From Tipula vernalis (Eukaryota; Arthropoda; Insecta; Diptera; Tipulidae), in contig OY282559.1 in assembly GCA_958295665.1 (NCBI GenBank), forward strand, positions 134,953,241 through 135,017,240: a stretch of DNA of 64,000 bases, given 5' to 3'. A program made the translations under genes and the position numbers. Within the stretch, counting starts at the first letter, position 1. Every line of letters begins with the position of its first letter. The notes below the pieces were generated by a model. The model searched no databases and was not told the DNA's origin. It was given only the letters and a program-made list of their open reading frames with translations. This document shows, piece after piece, positions 23,227-35,584 of the stretch.

Positions 23227-25375
23227 AATGCGTGGTAGCTTATTCTAGAAATTTAAATTTGTATGTAACGGGTATACATAAACCACCACACACCACAGAA
23301 TCAGTGACCATCGATATGTGTTAGCAAAATTTCTTGTACCAAAAAAGACTGTCAATTCAATTCGTTCTAGTACTACTATTAACTTTGATAAGGTATTGTC
23401 TGTTATCCAGGATAAATTTGGGTCATCTACCATTCTGGATTTTAATTCATTATATGACTTTATTATTGTTACTTCAATTAAAGATAATAAAATAACCACT
23501 ACTACTAATGTTAAAGTGTCGTCATTTAAAAAGCCATGGTTCACTACTCAACTTATGAAGCAATCTAAACTTCGTGATAAGTATTATAAATTGCATAAGG
23601 CCTATCCGTCCAATTCATTTTTTCTAAATAATTTTAAACGCCTCAATACCGAATTTAGACAACTAGTTCGAAACGCTAAGAAGGGTTATTATACCACCCA
23701 GTTAAATATCAATACTAGGAATCCCAAACAATTGTGGAATATATTTAATCAAGTCTTGACGAATAATTCTAATTCCACTAGACGAAATAATCTGAATAAT
23801 TCTATCAAACTGAAAATTGAATACACTGTTATAACCGATCAACAGCGTATTGCGAATGAGTTTAATAAGTTCTTTACCACAATTGGGCTATTAATCTCAA
23901 GTTCCTCAAATTCAGGACATTTCATTATTGAACCACTCCACATTATATTGAAGAACTTAGAAACATTATAAATAAACTGAAATTATGCGCCTCACCCGGG
24001 TACGATGATATAATAGGCAGTATGCTTAAAAGTTTGATTGATATTATATCTCCTTCATTACTAGTAAAATTAAATTCTTCGACAATGAAGGTGTCTTTCC
24101 AGCGTTTATTAAAATAGCTCGTGTTATTCCTATACTGAAATCTGGTGATAGTTTGTTAATCAATAATTATCGACCAATCTCTATTCTTCCAGCTCTCTCT
24201 AAAATATTGGAACGAATAATTCATACAATATTAGTAGACCATCTTGACTTTAATAACCTCATCCACAGAAATCCAAAAATTTTAGTACTGCTTCGGCTGT
24301 ACTAAATCGGAGTCTATTGAAAATAAATATGCCACAGCATGCTTATTCGTGGATCTTAAAAAAGCAATTGATTATTTGAATCATGATATATTAATTGATA
24401 ATTTATGAATTTTGGGATCTCTGGCACTGCCTTAAAATTGTTAAAAAGTATTTAGCTGATAGGAAGCAGACAGTTTGCATTGGTACACATGAATCATATG
24501 AAATGAATACATCCGTTGGTGTCCCTCAAGGATATATACTGGGCCACACCTTCTTTCTAATTTATGTAAATGACGGGTTTAATTTAAATCTAAGATGTAA
24601 AATTCAGCTATTTGCAGATGATGCCGCCCTCGTTTATAGTTCAAATTCTTACGAGCAACTTAAAATTGATATGGAGAGGGATTTGGCTATTATCAACGAA
24701 TGGCTTGATCGCAACAAACTAGTATTGAGTATTTCTAAATCAAATTCTATCATATTCTACATTAAACAGAAACCATCACTAATATTTAATGAAATTGGGT
24801 TCAGGAACGAATAAATTAAACGTGTTAACTATGTGTTCGTTATTTGGGGTTATTACTTAACTCTCAACTTTCCTGGACCAATCACATTAATGAAATTAAA
24901 CATAAAATTTCTCCTATTATAGGAGTTTTGCGGCGTGTTGGTCAATATATACCTGCTTCAGTAAAATACAACTTATATTTCAGTTATATTCATTGTCATT
25001 TAATGTATTAATTCTGGTATGGGGTTCTTCTAGTGAAGTTCTTTTAAAAGATTTACAAATCTTACAAAACAAAGAAATAAAATCTTTATGAAATCTATCA
25101 AAGCGTACTCCAAGTAAACTTCTTTATAGTGAGAATATTCTTCCTATATCATCACTATATATAATATTAGGCATGGTACAATTAGGTATAATAAGGAACT
25201 CCAAACAAATCTTTCTTGAAAAATAAGTGGTTCAGTGAATATATCGAGAAGTATGATACTTATCATTTGGATTCAATTATTGTTGTTTGATTTATTGTTA
25301 CTTTTATGAAGCTTGCTAATGTATGTTGTTCTACATAAGTTGTATGTTGTTGTAAATGTAAATTATTATAACATT

Positions 25376-25573
25376 TGAAACAGGAATACCCTGTAACAAA
25401 AAAAAAATCAACGAAGACAAACAAAGGAGAAAATAGTTTTAGTTTTAAAAAGTATGTCAAAGAAGAAAGACGTAAATTATTGGTTTTTTTAATAAAATGT
25501 ATTTCTGCGTTATCGACTAACCGTTGGCTTTTATTTTGTTTAACCTAAAATTGTATATTACAAATCGGGTTTT
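25376..25573 (+). repeat. gypsy 5' LTR
   Basis: Starts TGAAACAGGAATACCCTG and ends AAATCGGGTTTT. It holds an AATAAA signal in TTTTAATAAAATG. If the duplication is instead 4 bp (CATT) the LTR would end one base later. It is followed by GTTCAGAAGTGGG, a possible primer-binding site that I could not assign to a tRNA. Confidence 0.9.
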
Positions 25574-25787
25574 AGTTCAGAAGTGGGATAAAGTACTTAA
25601 AATACGTGACAATAAAGTGCATTCGAATGAAATTAAAAAAAAACAAACGGTGAACGTAAAATAAATCAAGAACGAAACGTGAATATCTGTTAATTGGTGC
25701 AGGAGAGTGAGAGAGTAATACAGTTATATATAATAACGGAACTTTGGGGTATATAAAATTGCACAGGGTGAATCCAATCAAGTTGTT

Positions 25788-26813
25788 ATGGATTTTTCAA
25801 ATCTTTCGGTTGCGCAATTACGAATCGAATGCGGTAAACGTGGGTTAAGCAATAACGGGAAGCGTAAAACGTTAGCGGAACGGTTAGAAACGTATGAAGA
25901 TGAAACGTCGCGATTACAAGTGAACAATGAAAATTGTTACGAGTTGCAGCAAACTAGTGGCAATTTTACGAAATCTAAGGTTGGAAACATTAGTAGTACT
26001 CCTAGCGAAGTGAATAAACGAAATACTTGTGATGCAAACGAGCTAAATGATGTAATGTTGCATTCGAAAAATGTTATTTACGAGCGAAATTTAACGGAAC
26101 TTGAACAGCGAATACATTCTTTAGAGCTAAAGAAAGTGCTTATTGAGCGTGAGCGTATGCTTAATGAGGAATTTTTGGAATTGTCGCGTTACAAAGCAAA
26201 CGACGATAAACATACTACATTCCCGGAGAGGGATACCAACCGTAATTCTCAAAATCAATTTAATCTTACACCCCGTGATGTGATCGATATACTCCCTTAA
26301 TTTGATCCTGCAAGGGCAGCATTATTAACGTCGGAACAATTCGTTCAAAAAGTTGAATCGCCGATGAATATTTATGGCATAAATGAACGAATTATTATGT
26401 TAACAATCGGGAATAAACTAAAAGGATCGGCTAAATTATGGTTTAATTCAGTTCAATTCGTGTTTATCAAGTGGAAAATATTTGCAGACGAATTGATGAA
26501 ACATTTTAATTCACATATGGGCGAAGCAGAGTTACACGACAAGTTACTATCAAAAATTCGCAAACGAGACCAAACGTTGATTGAATATTATTATGAAATG
26601 TGTGCTATCGGCCAACGTAAAGTTTCAGATGAGGCTTTAATAAAGTATATAATTTTGGGGCTGAATGATTATCAGCTAAGTGCATCGTTGCGTACACAAA
26701 TAGTAGCTAATTTGGATGAATTGCGTCAACGTATCGAGTGGTATTCGAGCATGCGGCAAGGAAGTGCGCAGAGTGCACGGACTACAAATGCTGACACAAT
26801 TCGGTTAGGCTGA
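25788..26813 (+). pseudogene. gypsy gag with SAP-like N-terminus, one nonsense codon
   Basis: One frame of 341 codons interrupted by TAA at 26298-26300. Residues ~5-40 (LSVAQLRIECGKRGLSNNGK, then RKTLAERLETYE) look like a SAP domain, a nucleic-acid-binding helix-extended-helix. A charged coiled-coil segment follows (ERNLTELEQRIHSLELKKVL). After the stop the capsid-like part continues in the same frame, including KLKGSAKLWFNSV and FNSHMGEAELHDKLLSKIRK. The pol frame overlaps the gag end one base back, as for -1 frameshifting. Otherwise intact. Confidence 0.85.
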
Positions 26814-26827
26814 ATATACAAAGTAAT

Positions 26828-29800
26828 ATGAGTACGCCGGGAAAACCAGTTAACAAGGGTGCAACCAACGAAATTTGTCCAGCTAGGACGTATGAATGTT
26901 ATAATTGTTCAAAACCAGGACATTTGTCTATAAATTGTCCTGAACCACAGAGACGAGAACGATGTAGGAAATGTTCGCGTGTTCATCCGAGGGGACAAAC
27001 AGAATGCTCTACTATGACTGGCGCTCAAAAATCTTTCAATGGTAGAATAACAACCGACGATGCGTGTTCTTATATCAAAACTGTAATGTTGAACGGTAAC
27101 GTGGAAGTTTTGGGATTAATTGACTGTGGAAGTCAATGCTCAATGATACGAGAAAGTAACGTGGGGCTTGGAATGGAACGAATTAAATGTAACGTGTTTG
27201 TCAAAGGATTTGCAGGTGGCGGTGTGGTTGCCAACGAGAAGATACGAGCGAGGGTTCAAATTGATGAAGTGGCCGATGAGATTGAGTTGCTTATTGTTCC
27301 TGACCAATATTTAAATACCCAATCTCTAATTGGTCAAAATTTTATTGATAAACCAACCGTAAGAATGATCAGAGAACACAATACGTTAAAATTTCAAAAT
27401 CTCAACATAAGCGATACCTTGTTGATTAATCGAACTTTGGACATGGCAGAAAGATGTGATGTTTCAAGTGGCATTTCGTTAAATGGACAAAATGGAGTTA
27501 TAAATGAAGTCCTATTGGCTGAAATAAATATGGATAAGTGTATGACTCCGAGTGAACGCGAATGTTTATTTAAGTTGATAGCAAAATTCGGTAATTGTTT
27601 TGCTCGAAATTTAAAGGAACTGGGGAAAACGGATGTCGAAATGGAAATTAAATTAAAAAATGATGAGCCAGTTGTCTATCGGCCGTATAGACTATCTTAC
27701 CATCAACGCGAAAAAGTAAAAACAATGATAAGTGAATTGTTGGAACATAAAATAATACGTGAATCTGAATCACCTTATGCTAGTCCAGTCGTCCTAGTTA
27801 AAAAAAAGGACGATGATGAACGAATGTGTATTGATTACCGACAATTGAATAATAAAACGATACGAGACCAGCATCCGTTACCGGTTATGGAAGATCAGCT
27901 ATCACGACTCAGTGGTAGTAATTATTTCACTGTACTGGATTTAGCATCCGGTTATTATCAGATTACAATGTCAGTTGAATCAATACCTCGTACAGCTTTC
28001 GTGACACCAGATGGGCATTTCGAGTTTTTGAGGATGCCCTTTGGGCTAACAAATGCTCCGGCGGTTTGCCAAACAATGATGAACGCCATCGCTCGAGAGG
28101 TTGACGATAATATAATCGTTTATTTGGATGACATTATCATACCAAGTACGACCATCCAGGAAGGTATGGAGAAGTTGGAACAATTATTGAAAGTACTACA
28201 ACAACGAGGATTAACTTTAAAATTAAAGAAGTGTCAGTTTTTCAAGGAGAAGGTTGAATTTCTTGGCCATGAAATTGATTCTCATGGTATACGACCGGGA
28301 TCAAACAAAACCAATGCAATTCTAACCTTTCCAACGCCTACAGATAAGCATGAGATACGACAATTTATCGTATTAGCAAGTTACTTCAGAAAATTCGTTA
28401 AGAATTTTTCAATTATCGCTGAACCGCTAACGCGACTAACTAAAAATAATGAATCCTTTAACTGGACAAACGAGCAAACAACGTCGTTCCAGTTATTAAA
28501 AAGCAAGTTGGGAGGTCGCGATATTTTAACGTTATATAATCCGAAATTAGAACATGAGGTGTGCACCGATGCAAGTTCGAAGGGCCTCGCCGGTATACTA
28601 TTCCAAAGAGACGAAAAAGGTGAAACCAAACCTGTGTCATATTTTAGTCGCCGAACAACGGATAACGAATGCAAATATCATTCATATGAATTGGAGGCTT
28701 TGGCGGTCGTTGAAGCGCTTCAAAGATTCCGTATTTATTTGATCGGAAAGCCATTTACTTTGGTCACGGATTGTGCTGCGTTGACAGCTTGCGCTACGAA
28801 AAAGGATTTAATTCCAAGAATAGGAAGGTGGTGGTTGCGATTGGCTGAATATAGCTTTAATACTGTTCACCGAAGTGGACAGAAGATGCAACATGTCGAC
28901 GCACTTAGCCGGAACACAATTGATGACGGAGTGGATCTTGAACCAGCAACGATTGATGTGTTCCTAGTATCACAGCAAGATGATTGGCTTGTCGGTATGC
29001 AACGCTTAGACGATGATATTAAAAAAATCATCGAAGTTATGGGTCGAAAACCAATTAATTCTGATGAACGACAGATGCATGCAGATTATACTGTATATAA
29101 AGAACAATTGTACCGAATTGTACACGGTAAACGAATGTGGGTTGTGCCCAGAACATTAAAGTAGCGTATAGCTAAAATGAATCACGACGATATGGGACAC
29201 CCGGGCGTTGAAAAAACGGTTGAAGTTATTCGCATACACTTTTGGTTCTCTCGAATAAGGGACTATATAAAGAAATATATTTCGTCGTGTCTGGAATGTG
29301 GTTATACAAAATCTAAAGGTGGAATAAAGGAAGGTGAAATGTATCCTATTGATAAGACGCCAATACCATTTCACACCATACATGTGGACCACTTGGGTCC
29401 TTTCCCGAAAACGTCCAAAGGTAATGCTCATTTGATAGTTATAATAGACGCGTTTTCAAAATACGTAGTTATCAAAGCAGTAAAATCAACGAATACAGCT
29501 CCCGTTATATCGGCTATGAATGATTGGACCACTCATTTTGGAGTTCCAACGAGGTTAATTAGTGATCGTGGCACTACATTTACAGCACGGTCATTCGAAA
29601 CATATTGTTCGGAAAACAATATCAAACATATTTTGAATGCTACCGCAACGCCAAGAGCTAACGGCCAATGTGAAAGGTACAACAGAACTATCTTGGGAAT
29701 GTTACGAGCAATGGTTGGAGAAGACGATAGGAAATGGGACACAAATATTCGAAATATACAGTGGGCATTAAATACAATGATCAATGCCACAACAAAACTG

Positions 29801-30280
29801 TCACCTCAAAGGCAAATCTTAACATATGAACCGCGAAGTATATTAAAAAATAAATTGTTGCTGTCAATAGAAAATAATAAGTTTACCGATGATGACGTGG
29901 CAACTATTAACAAGCTAGCTTATGAGAGAACGAAAGCAGCTGGCATACGCCAGAAACAACGTTTTGATAAAGCACACTGTGCCCCTCATAAATACAACGA
30001 AGGCGATATGGTATTCGTAAAGTGGGAAGGCGGTGCCCCAAGTGGTACATCAAGAAAGTTAATTCCAAAATATCGGGGACCATATTTAATTGATAAAGCG
30101 CTTGGTAACGATAGATATCACAATGTCGATGTTCCAGGAGCCGAACAAACTAAGCGGAAATTTGATGGGGTATGCAGTTCAGATCGATTAAAGCCTTGGT
30201 GTACGTTAGAAGATCTGGAGGAAGCAGGAAATATCGACGACATCGATGAGGACATCTCTGGTGACAGGATGGACGACTGA
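26828..30280 (+). pseudogene. gypsy pol: zinc knuckle, protease, RT, RNase H, integrase; one nonsense codon
   Basis: In order: CCHC knuckle CYNCSKPGHLSINC (~residues 24-37); protease with LIDCGSQCSMI, where the usual DTG/DSG reads DCG; RT with FTVLDLASGYYQI and VYLDDIIIPS; RNase H with CTDASSKGLAGILF; then an amber codon at 29162-29164; then integrase with HPGVEK, CLECGYTK, the catalytic HVDHLGPF, ISDRGTTF and GQCERYN, and a GPY/F module (KYRGPYLIDKAL). The frame is otherwise open for 1150 codons. Its TGA stop is the first three bases of the 3' LTR. No chromodomain was seen. Confidence 0.9.
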
Positions 30281-30474
30281 AACAGGAATACCCTGTAAAA
30301 AACAAAAATCAACGAAGACAAACAAAGGAGAAAATAGTTTTAGTTTTAAAAAGTATGTCAAAGAAGTAAGACGTAAATTATTGGTTTTTTTAATAAAATG
30401 TATTTCTGCGTTATCGACTAACCGTTGACTTTTATTTTGTTTAACCTAAAATTTTAAATTACAAATCGGGTTTT
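30278..30474 (+). repeat. gypsy 3' LTR
   Basis: Nearly identical to the 5' LTR. Differences lie in the A-run after CCTGTAA, one base in GAAGTAAG, one in CCGTTGACTT and a few before the end. Its first bases TGA also terminate pol. It is followed by ACATT. Confidence 0.9.
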
Positions 30475-30628
30475 ACATTAATATTATTATTATGATTATT
30501 ATTGTTATTATAATTGTTATTGTTTATTTCTCTTCCCATCCTTGTTTTGATTACCAAATTTTCATAAAATATTATAATACTTTCCTATTTTAAAATGTAA
30601 AATTAATAAAAAAAAAAGAAAAAAAAAT

Positions 30629-31170
30629 CGCAAAACATTCCCATACAAAATTCAAATAAATTTTAAAATCTTTAAAAATCTTGTATAATCCTAGAAATGT
30701 CGAAAAACTTAAGAAATCTGGAATAAACTGCGGAGCAACCTCGATTAATCCAGAAAAATTCGAATAATCTCTATATTATGCGAATCTCGATTGATCTCGA
30801 ATAATTTCAATAATATCGAAAATCTGTATATTAATGAAAAATTTTGAAAAGCCTGTAAACATCTGGAAAACCGAAACGAAAATTCTGAAAAATTCGGAAA
30901 ATTTGTGTAAATAGCGAATTATTTGTCAAGTAATTTAATGTTTAATGTAATACTACTAAGCAAAATGCGCTTGCTCAACAAAACGATATACAACAATAAT
31001 GGAACCCTCAAATATTATCAGATAATTTCGTAATTATCGAACAATCATATTGTGCGAATAGGCTAAAAGATTCTCGAGTAGCATCGAACTATCAAATACA
31101 CCCGACAATCTCAAACATACATGTATATTCTCGAATAACTTGGCAGTAACACTGAATCGTCAAATTGCCT
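30629..31170. mobile_element. hAT-like element copy 2, right part
   Basis: Homologous to about 10730-11010 of the first copy. Shared phrases are GAATTATTTGTCAAGTAA, CGAATAGGCT, ATCGAACTATCAAATACACC and CTCGAATAA. It begins right after the A-rich tail of LINE A, so the LINE appears to have split this copy. Its expected right terminal repeat is not visible before the MITE at 31190. Confidence 0.6.
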
Positions 31171-31189
31171 TGATTTTAGACAAAATATT

Positions 31190-31407
31190 TGAGGCTACTC
31201 GGCTTCAAAAAATGTCCACTTTACATATTTTAGTCGTTGTGCGAGCGCTGATGCTAATTTTTGGTGGTCGTTACAGCTTGATTTTATTCCGATGTCAAAC
31301 AATTGGAATTTGTAAATATAGAGAAAGCACTACCTATCGGAATAAAATAAAGCTATAACGACTAAAATATGGTATAGTGGAAAGTTTCTGAGCCGAGCGG
31401 CCTCAAT
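31190..31407. mobile_element. MITE with ~48-bp inverted ends
   Basis: The left end GAGGCTACTCGGCTTC and the right end (reverse complement) GAGGCCGCTCGGCTCAG share a further ~35 bases including CATATTTTAGTCGTT. It is 218 bases long and the open frame inside is incidental. The AT-rich flanks show no convincing duplication, so the superfamily is unknown. Confidence 0.6.
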
Positions 31408-32640
31408 TATTTTGTTTAAAATCACGTCTCTAATCGTCAATCGTCAATAAGTGTATTTTGTTGACAAAATTACAACAACAGTTCCATTGTGTATAAAGCC
31501 GCCGCATGATTTAAATAAAGCCAAAAAAATGTTTCTTTATTTAAATCGTATACAGGAAAGCATAGGACAAAAAATAAATCAAAGCTAAATTTGTTTAAAT
31601 TTTTCTCAATAAAATACAGTTATTAGTTTCAATAATGAACGAACGCACTTTTAAAAAAAGAAGAAAATTGATGTACTGGAATCCATCTACTCGTCATTGC
31701 AATTTTAAACACCCGAGTGACATTTCGTTACAACTATTTTAGTATTTTCTCATTTGTTTATGAGTCAGTCGCATTTTTATTTTTCTTAATTATTTTAATG
31801 TCGTTTAATAAAAGTTTATAATTTAATTTTATTAACAGTTTATTAAGTTCTAAATAAATCATAAAATATTTTATATATGTATGTAACATATTGCATTTTA
31901 ACCGATAACTCTATGTGTTGGAAATTTGTATGTCGTTTTGCATGATACCGTTTGTTGTTCGGAAGATAGCTGTTTTTATCATTACAATTGTATTTTTAAG
32001 TGTAGTATCTGATGACAAAATGTTATAATAAAATTCATTTACGTACAACAATACTTGATTTTGCACATGCCAAATTTTCTATTTTCTCAACCCGTTTAAT
32101 ACTACAGATAGTTTGCATTGTGAACAAATTTATAGTGAACTGACCTAAATCGCGACCTATATAGTCCATCTAACAACCGTTTACATCTAAAAAAAAAGGT
32201 CAGTAATTTTATTTGTATTTGATATATTCTGCAGTTATTGATTTTTATTTTTATTTATAATTTTTCTACAAAAAATTTAAAAATTCGAAAGCTCTTAAGG
32301 TAGAAGCGTTTACATCATATTTGTCCTCCTCCTATTCTAGTTGTAGGTAAGGCCGCACATTTTAGTTACGTAAAATTTATTTGAATGTGTGGACCCTGCA
32401 TAAATTAACAATATTTGTTTATTTCTCTCAACCATTCAAATATACAATTATTTTAATTTTTTTTTATAAACTCATACAAAAAAAAAAAAAAAAAAAAAGT
32501 GTGGTTAAGAAGATTGGATAATCTTTGTCAAAACGACAGTTACGATTAACCCAAGTGTTAAAAATTAAATTTACAAAAAAAAAATATAATAAAGACAAAA
32601 GATTAAAAACCACAGTACATTAAAAGAAAAAGAAAATTAT
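31408..32640. other. AT-rich non-coding DNA
   Basis: No supported gene. It contains a perfect 13-bp-stem hairpin (GATTTAAATAAAG and its complement) at 31510-31548 and an A run near 32479-32499. The part next to 32640 is probably the 3' untranslated end of the LINE on the minus strand. Confidence 0.5.
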
Positions 32641-32652
32641 ACCAAACAAAAA

Positions 32653-35580
32653 TTATTTAGCAAACATAAACCCCACATCTTTAGTTTCTAGTATCCAGTC
32701 TTTGACCAAACGCAAAAATTTCCTATCATAAATCATCGTTCTTATATGAAGCGGCAATCGATTAAAAAAAGTGGGCGCAGAAACTATATAATATTTACGA
32801 AATAATTCAGATGAAAATGGCGGAACAGAGTACAAATTTCGATAATTATTCCGAACTTGATATGCGTAAACAATTCGCGGCAACCGATGACAACTTCGCA
32901 AATAAAACAATCTTAACACTTTAAAAATATATAGGTGCTGTAAAGGCAAAATTTTGCAGGCATTGAAAATAGGCCAAGAATGATCGTATCGACGCTTGAA
33001 AAACATAACCCGAATAATACACTTTTGTAAAATTAATAGTGGTTCAATGGTATTAAAATAAACTCCACCTCAACATGGTAAACCATAACTGATGCGAGAG
33101 TCCACGCAAGCAAAATAAAAATTGAGTAAAACATTGGATGGACAAAATTTACGTATCAAATAAATTGCACGTAATGCAGAATTAACTTGATTTTTGACAA
33201 CTTGAACATGTGATTTCCAGTTTAAATTTGCATCAACGTTCAATCCCAAATATTTAAATAAACGAACATTTTCAATTTTAATGCAAAGACTGCTACAATT
33301 ACGTAAGTCACAATTACGTACATGATAAAAAATCTCGGGGATGAAACTTCGATAAGGATCACCAACCAATTTGAAGAACATTACCTTAGTTTTTTCACTT
33401 AAGAGCAAGGAGTGATTATCAAACCATGTGCGAATAATTTTCATGTCAGAATTTATTTGGTTAGTTAGGTCATTAACAGTCAAATCAAAATAACTTAATG
33501 CAATATCATCAGCAAAAGCAACAATTTTACCGTTTAAGTTTAAGTCAAAAATTGAATTTATGTAAATTAAAAACAAGATAGGACCAAGAACAGAACCCTG
33601 GGGAAAACCATGTTCAATAATAAATGGAATGCTTTGCGATTTATCAATCCTAACCATAAATGTTCGATTACTGAGATATGACTTGAACCATTTCTGTGAT
33701 ACACCTTTAAAACCAATAGACTGGAGCTTACGCAGAATATGATTATGATCCACCATATCAAAGGTTCTCTTTATATCGATGAAGACTGCACCAACAAACT
33801 TCTTCTCATTCAGATTAATATGAATTCCATTTAAGAAATTAATTAACGCAGATTCAGTACTTTTGCCAGATCTAAAGCCGTGTTGATGAGGACTAAGAAA
33901 CTCAAATTTGTCCAAAAACTTCTCTATACGGGATTTCATCGATTTTTCAACGATCTTCAAAATTGTGGGTTGCAATGCAATGGGCCGATAATTGTCCTTA
34001 ATAATGATATCACCCTTTTTAAACAAAGGGATAACAATTGCAGTTTTTAAAACATTTGGGATAACACCATTTACAAAACATTGGTTAATGAATTGTACTA
34101 AAACTGGCGCAATTGCTATAACCACTAATTTTAGCATATTCGAGCTAAGACCAAGAATGTCAAGTGCATTACTTGATTTAAGTCCATTAATTAAACCAAT
34201 AATCTCTGATTCCTCGACTGTATTAATAAAAAATGTATCCAACATTTCAGTAGAGTAAGAACAATCATTAGGACTCATACTTTGGGCAGAAAAGTTAGAA
34301 GATCTCAATTCGCTAACGATTTTAGAGAAATAAAAACTAAAATCGTTAGCAATTGATACAGAGTCAGACAGAATCTCTGAGTTAATAGACAAAATTCTTT
34401 TGATATTAGTTCTACTCAAATTCCCGCACCAAATATCATTGACAACCGACCAGGTCTTCTTGCAATCTTTACCACATTCATTAAATTTCCTACTAAAATA
34501 GTTGTCTTTAACAGAAACTATAGAATCATTGATTCCGCTACACAATTTGAGATAATACTTATACAGTTTTTTATTCGCCGGATGTTTTTTACATTTAAGT
34601 TGAATTTTTTTCCTTTTATTTATTAAAAGTACCAACTTGTTAGAAATCCACGGTTTAAGCTTTATGTTTGAATTATGCCTAATTAAAATTTTTGGAACAT
34701 GAATCAGCTACTTTTAAAAGCATTGAAACCATATTGGTCAAAATTGATGTGGGGTTACTTAGACTTAATAAACTAGAAAAATCAAGTGACGAGATTAATG
34801 ATTCAAATTTAATAATATCAAATTTGCTGTACGCCAATTCTTTTTCGTTAACATAATTACCAAGAATCTCAATATCAATTTTAACCAAATCATGGTCCGT
34901 AATGTGTAAATTATGCAATGAAAGTAGCACCACTATTAACACGGACAAAACAGTGATCAATGCAAGTAGCAGTATTACTAGTAACTCTTGTGGCAGACTT
35001 AATAAGTGACAGAAATCCATTTGACGACAACATAAACATATAATCATTACAGGAAGCTGGAAAGTTCAAAATATCAATGTTCAAATCACCAACAATTATT
35101 ACATTTTGATTTTTAATTTTCGAGATGAAATTTGAAAACTCACAAATAAATGATGAAATTGGAATAAATTGTAAGCGATACACACAAACAAAAATATAAT
35201 TATTATTATGTAATGAAACAGATAACTTTAAAACATCCGCAGAATTTAAAGAAATAGCTTCACTAACACATTGCAAACTTGAATCGTAAAAAGCACAAAC
35301 ACCACCCGCTCTATAATTATTGTTACAGCAACCTATACATTCATAATTAGGAAGATTATAATAATTTAACTCATGATCAAAAATGCAAATTTCCGAAAGA
35401 AAAATAATAGATGGGTATTCATCAAATGAACTCAAATTTACAACCAGTTTATCAAACGTTTCGCGCATGCTACGAATGTTTTGATGGACAACAGAGAAAC
35501 TAAAGATGTTGGTTACAGAATGTCTACAATGATAAGTATTAGAATTTACTAAAACTGAACTTGACTTTGAGTTAAATGCT
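32653..35580 (-). pseudogene. LINE C ORF2 (endonuclease, reverse transcriptase)
   Basis: Endonuclease (to about 34700): VVHQNIRSMRETF near 35490, SIIFLSEICIFDHEL, IIVGDLNIDI and, after a frameshift, LHITDHDLVKIDI (a TDH variant of the SDH box). RT at 34635-33070: NYRPIALQPTILKIVEKSMK, HQHGFRSGKSTESALINFL, AVFIDIKRTFDMVDH, PQGSVLGPILFLIYIN and the catalytic VAFADDIALSY. A TGA near 33069 follows ISYGLPC, where a tryptophan is usual, then the C-terminal part continues in the same frame to 32653. Two frameshifts lie near 34650-35000. No RNase H domain. Confidence 0.87.
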
Positions 35581-35584
35581 GGCT

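Larger units (their letters stand above)
22193..25260 (+). pseudogene. LINE A ORF2 (endonuclease and reverse transcriptase), broken
   Basis: 22193-22552 holds the endonuclease start (LSLNICYLNINRIMNKM). After the insertion the SDH box of the endonuclease is legible near 23303 (ISDHRYVLAKF). 23318-23971 is the linker before RT. RT blocks follow: NNYRPISILPALSKILERII near 24170, VPQGYILGH near 24520, and the catalytic FADD in IQLFADDAALVYSS near 24600-24645. The C-terminal part fades out by about 25260. Several frameshifts and an internal insertion make it inactive. Confidence 0.83.
25376..30474 (+). mobile_element. Ty3/gypsy LTR retrotransposon
   Basis: A 5.1-kb element with LTRs of 198 and 197 bases beginning TGAAACAGGAATACC, a 5-bp duplication ACATT at 25371-25375 and 30475-30479, gag at 25788 and pol at 26828-30280. 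LTRs differ at only a handful of positions, so insertion is recent compared with its host LINE A. There is no envelope frame after pol. One nonsense codon in gag and one in pol are the only evident coding lesions. Confidence 0.93.
21245..30628 (+). mobile_element. CR1/Jockey-type LINE (LINE A), split by two insertions
   Basis: Non-LTR retrotransposon with ORF1 at 21445, ORF2 from 22193 and an A-rich tail at 30607-30628. It is interrupted by an RNase H-type LINE fragment (22553-23226) and, in its 3' part, by a gypsy element (25376-30474). Both insertions carry target duplications of LINE A sequence. Sequence related to one hAT-like element lies on both sides (20794-21240 and 30629-31170), suggesting the LINE inserted into it. 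The 5' end is uncertain and no target duplication for LINE A itself was found. Confidence 0.75.

Noticed and set aside
28381..28742. Open frames opposite or shifted to gypsy pol
   Set aside because: Shadows of the RT-RNase H region.
30278..30628. Envelope gene after gypsy pol
   Set aside because: Pol ends in the LTR, leaving no room or frame for env, so this is not an errantivirus-type copy.
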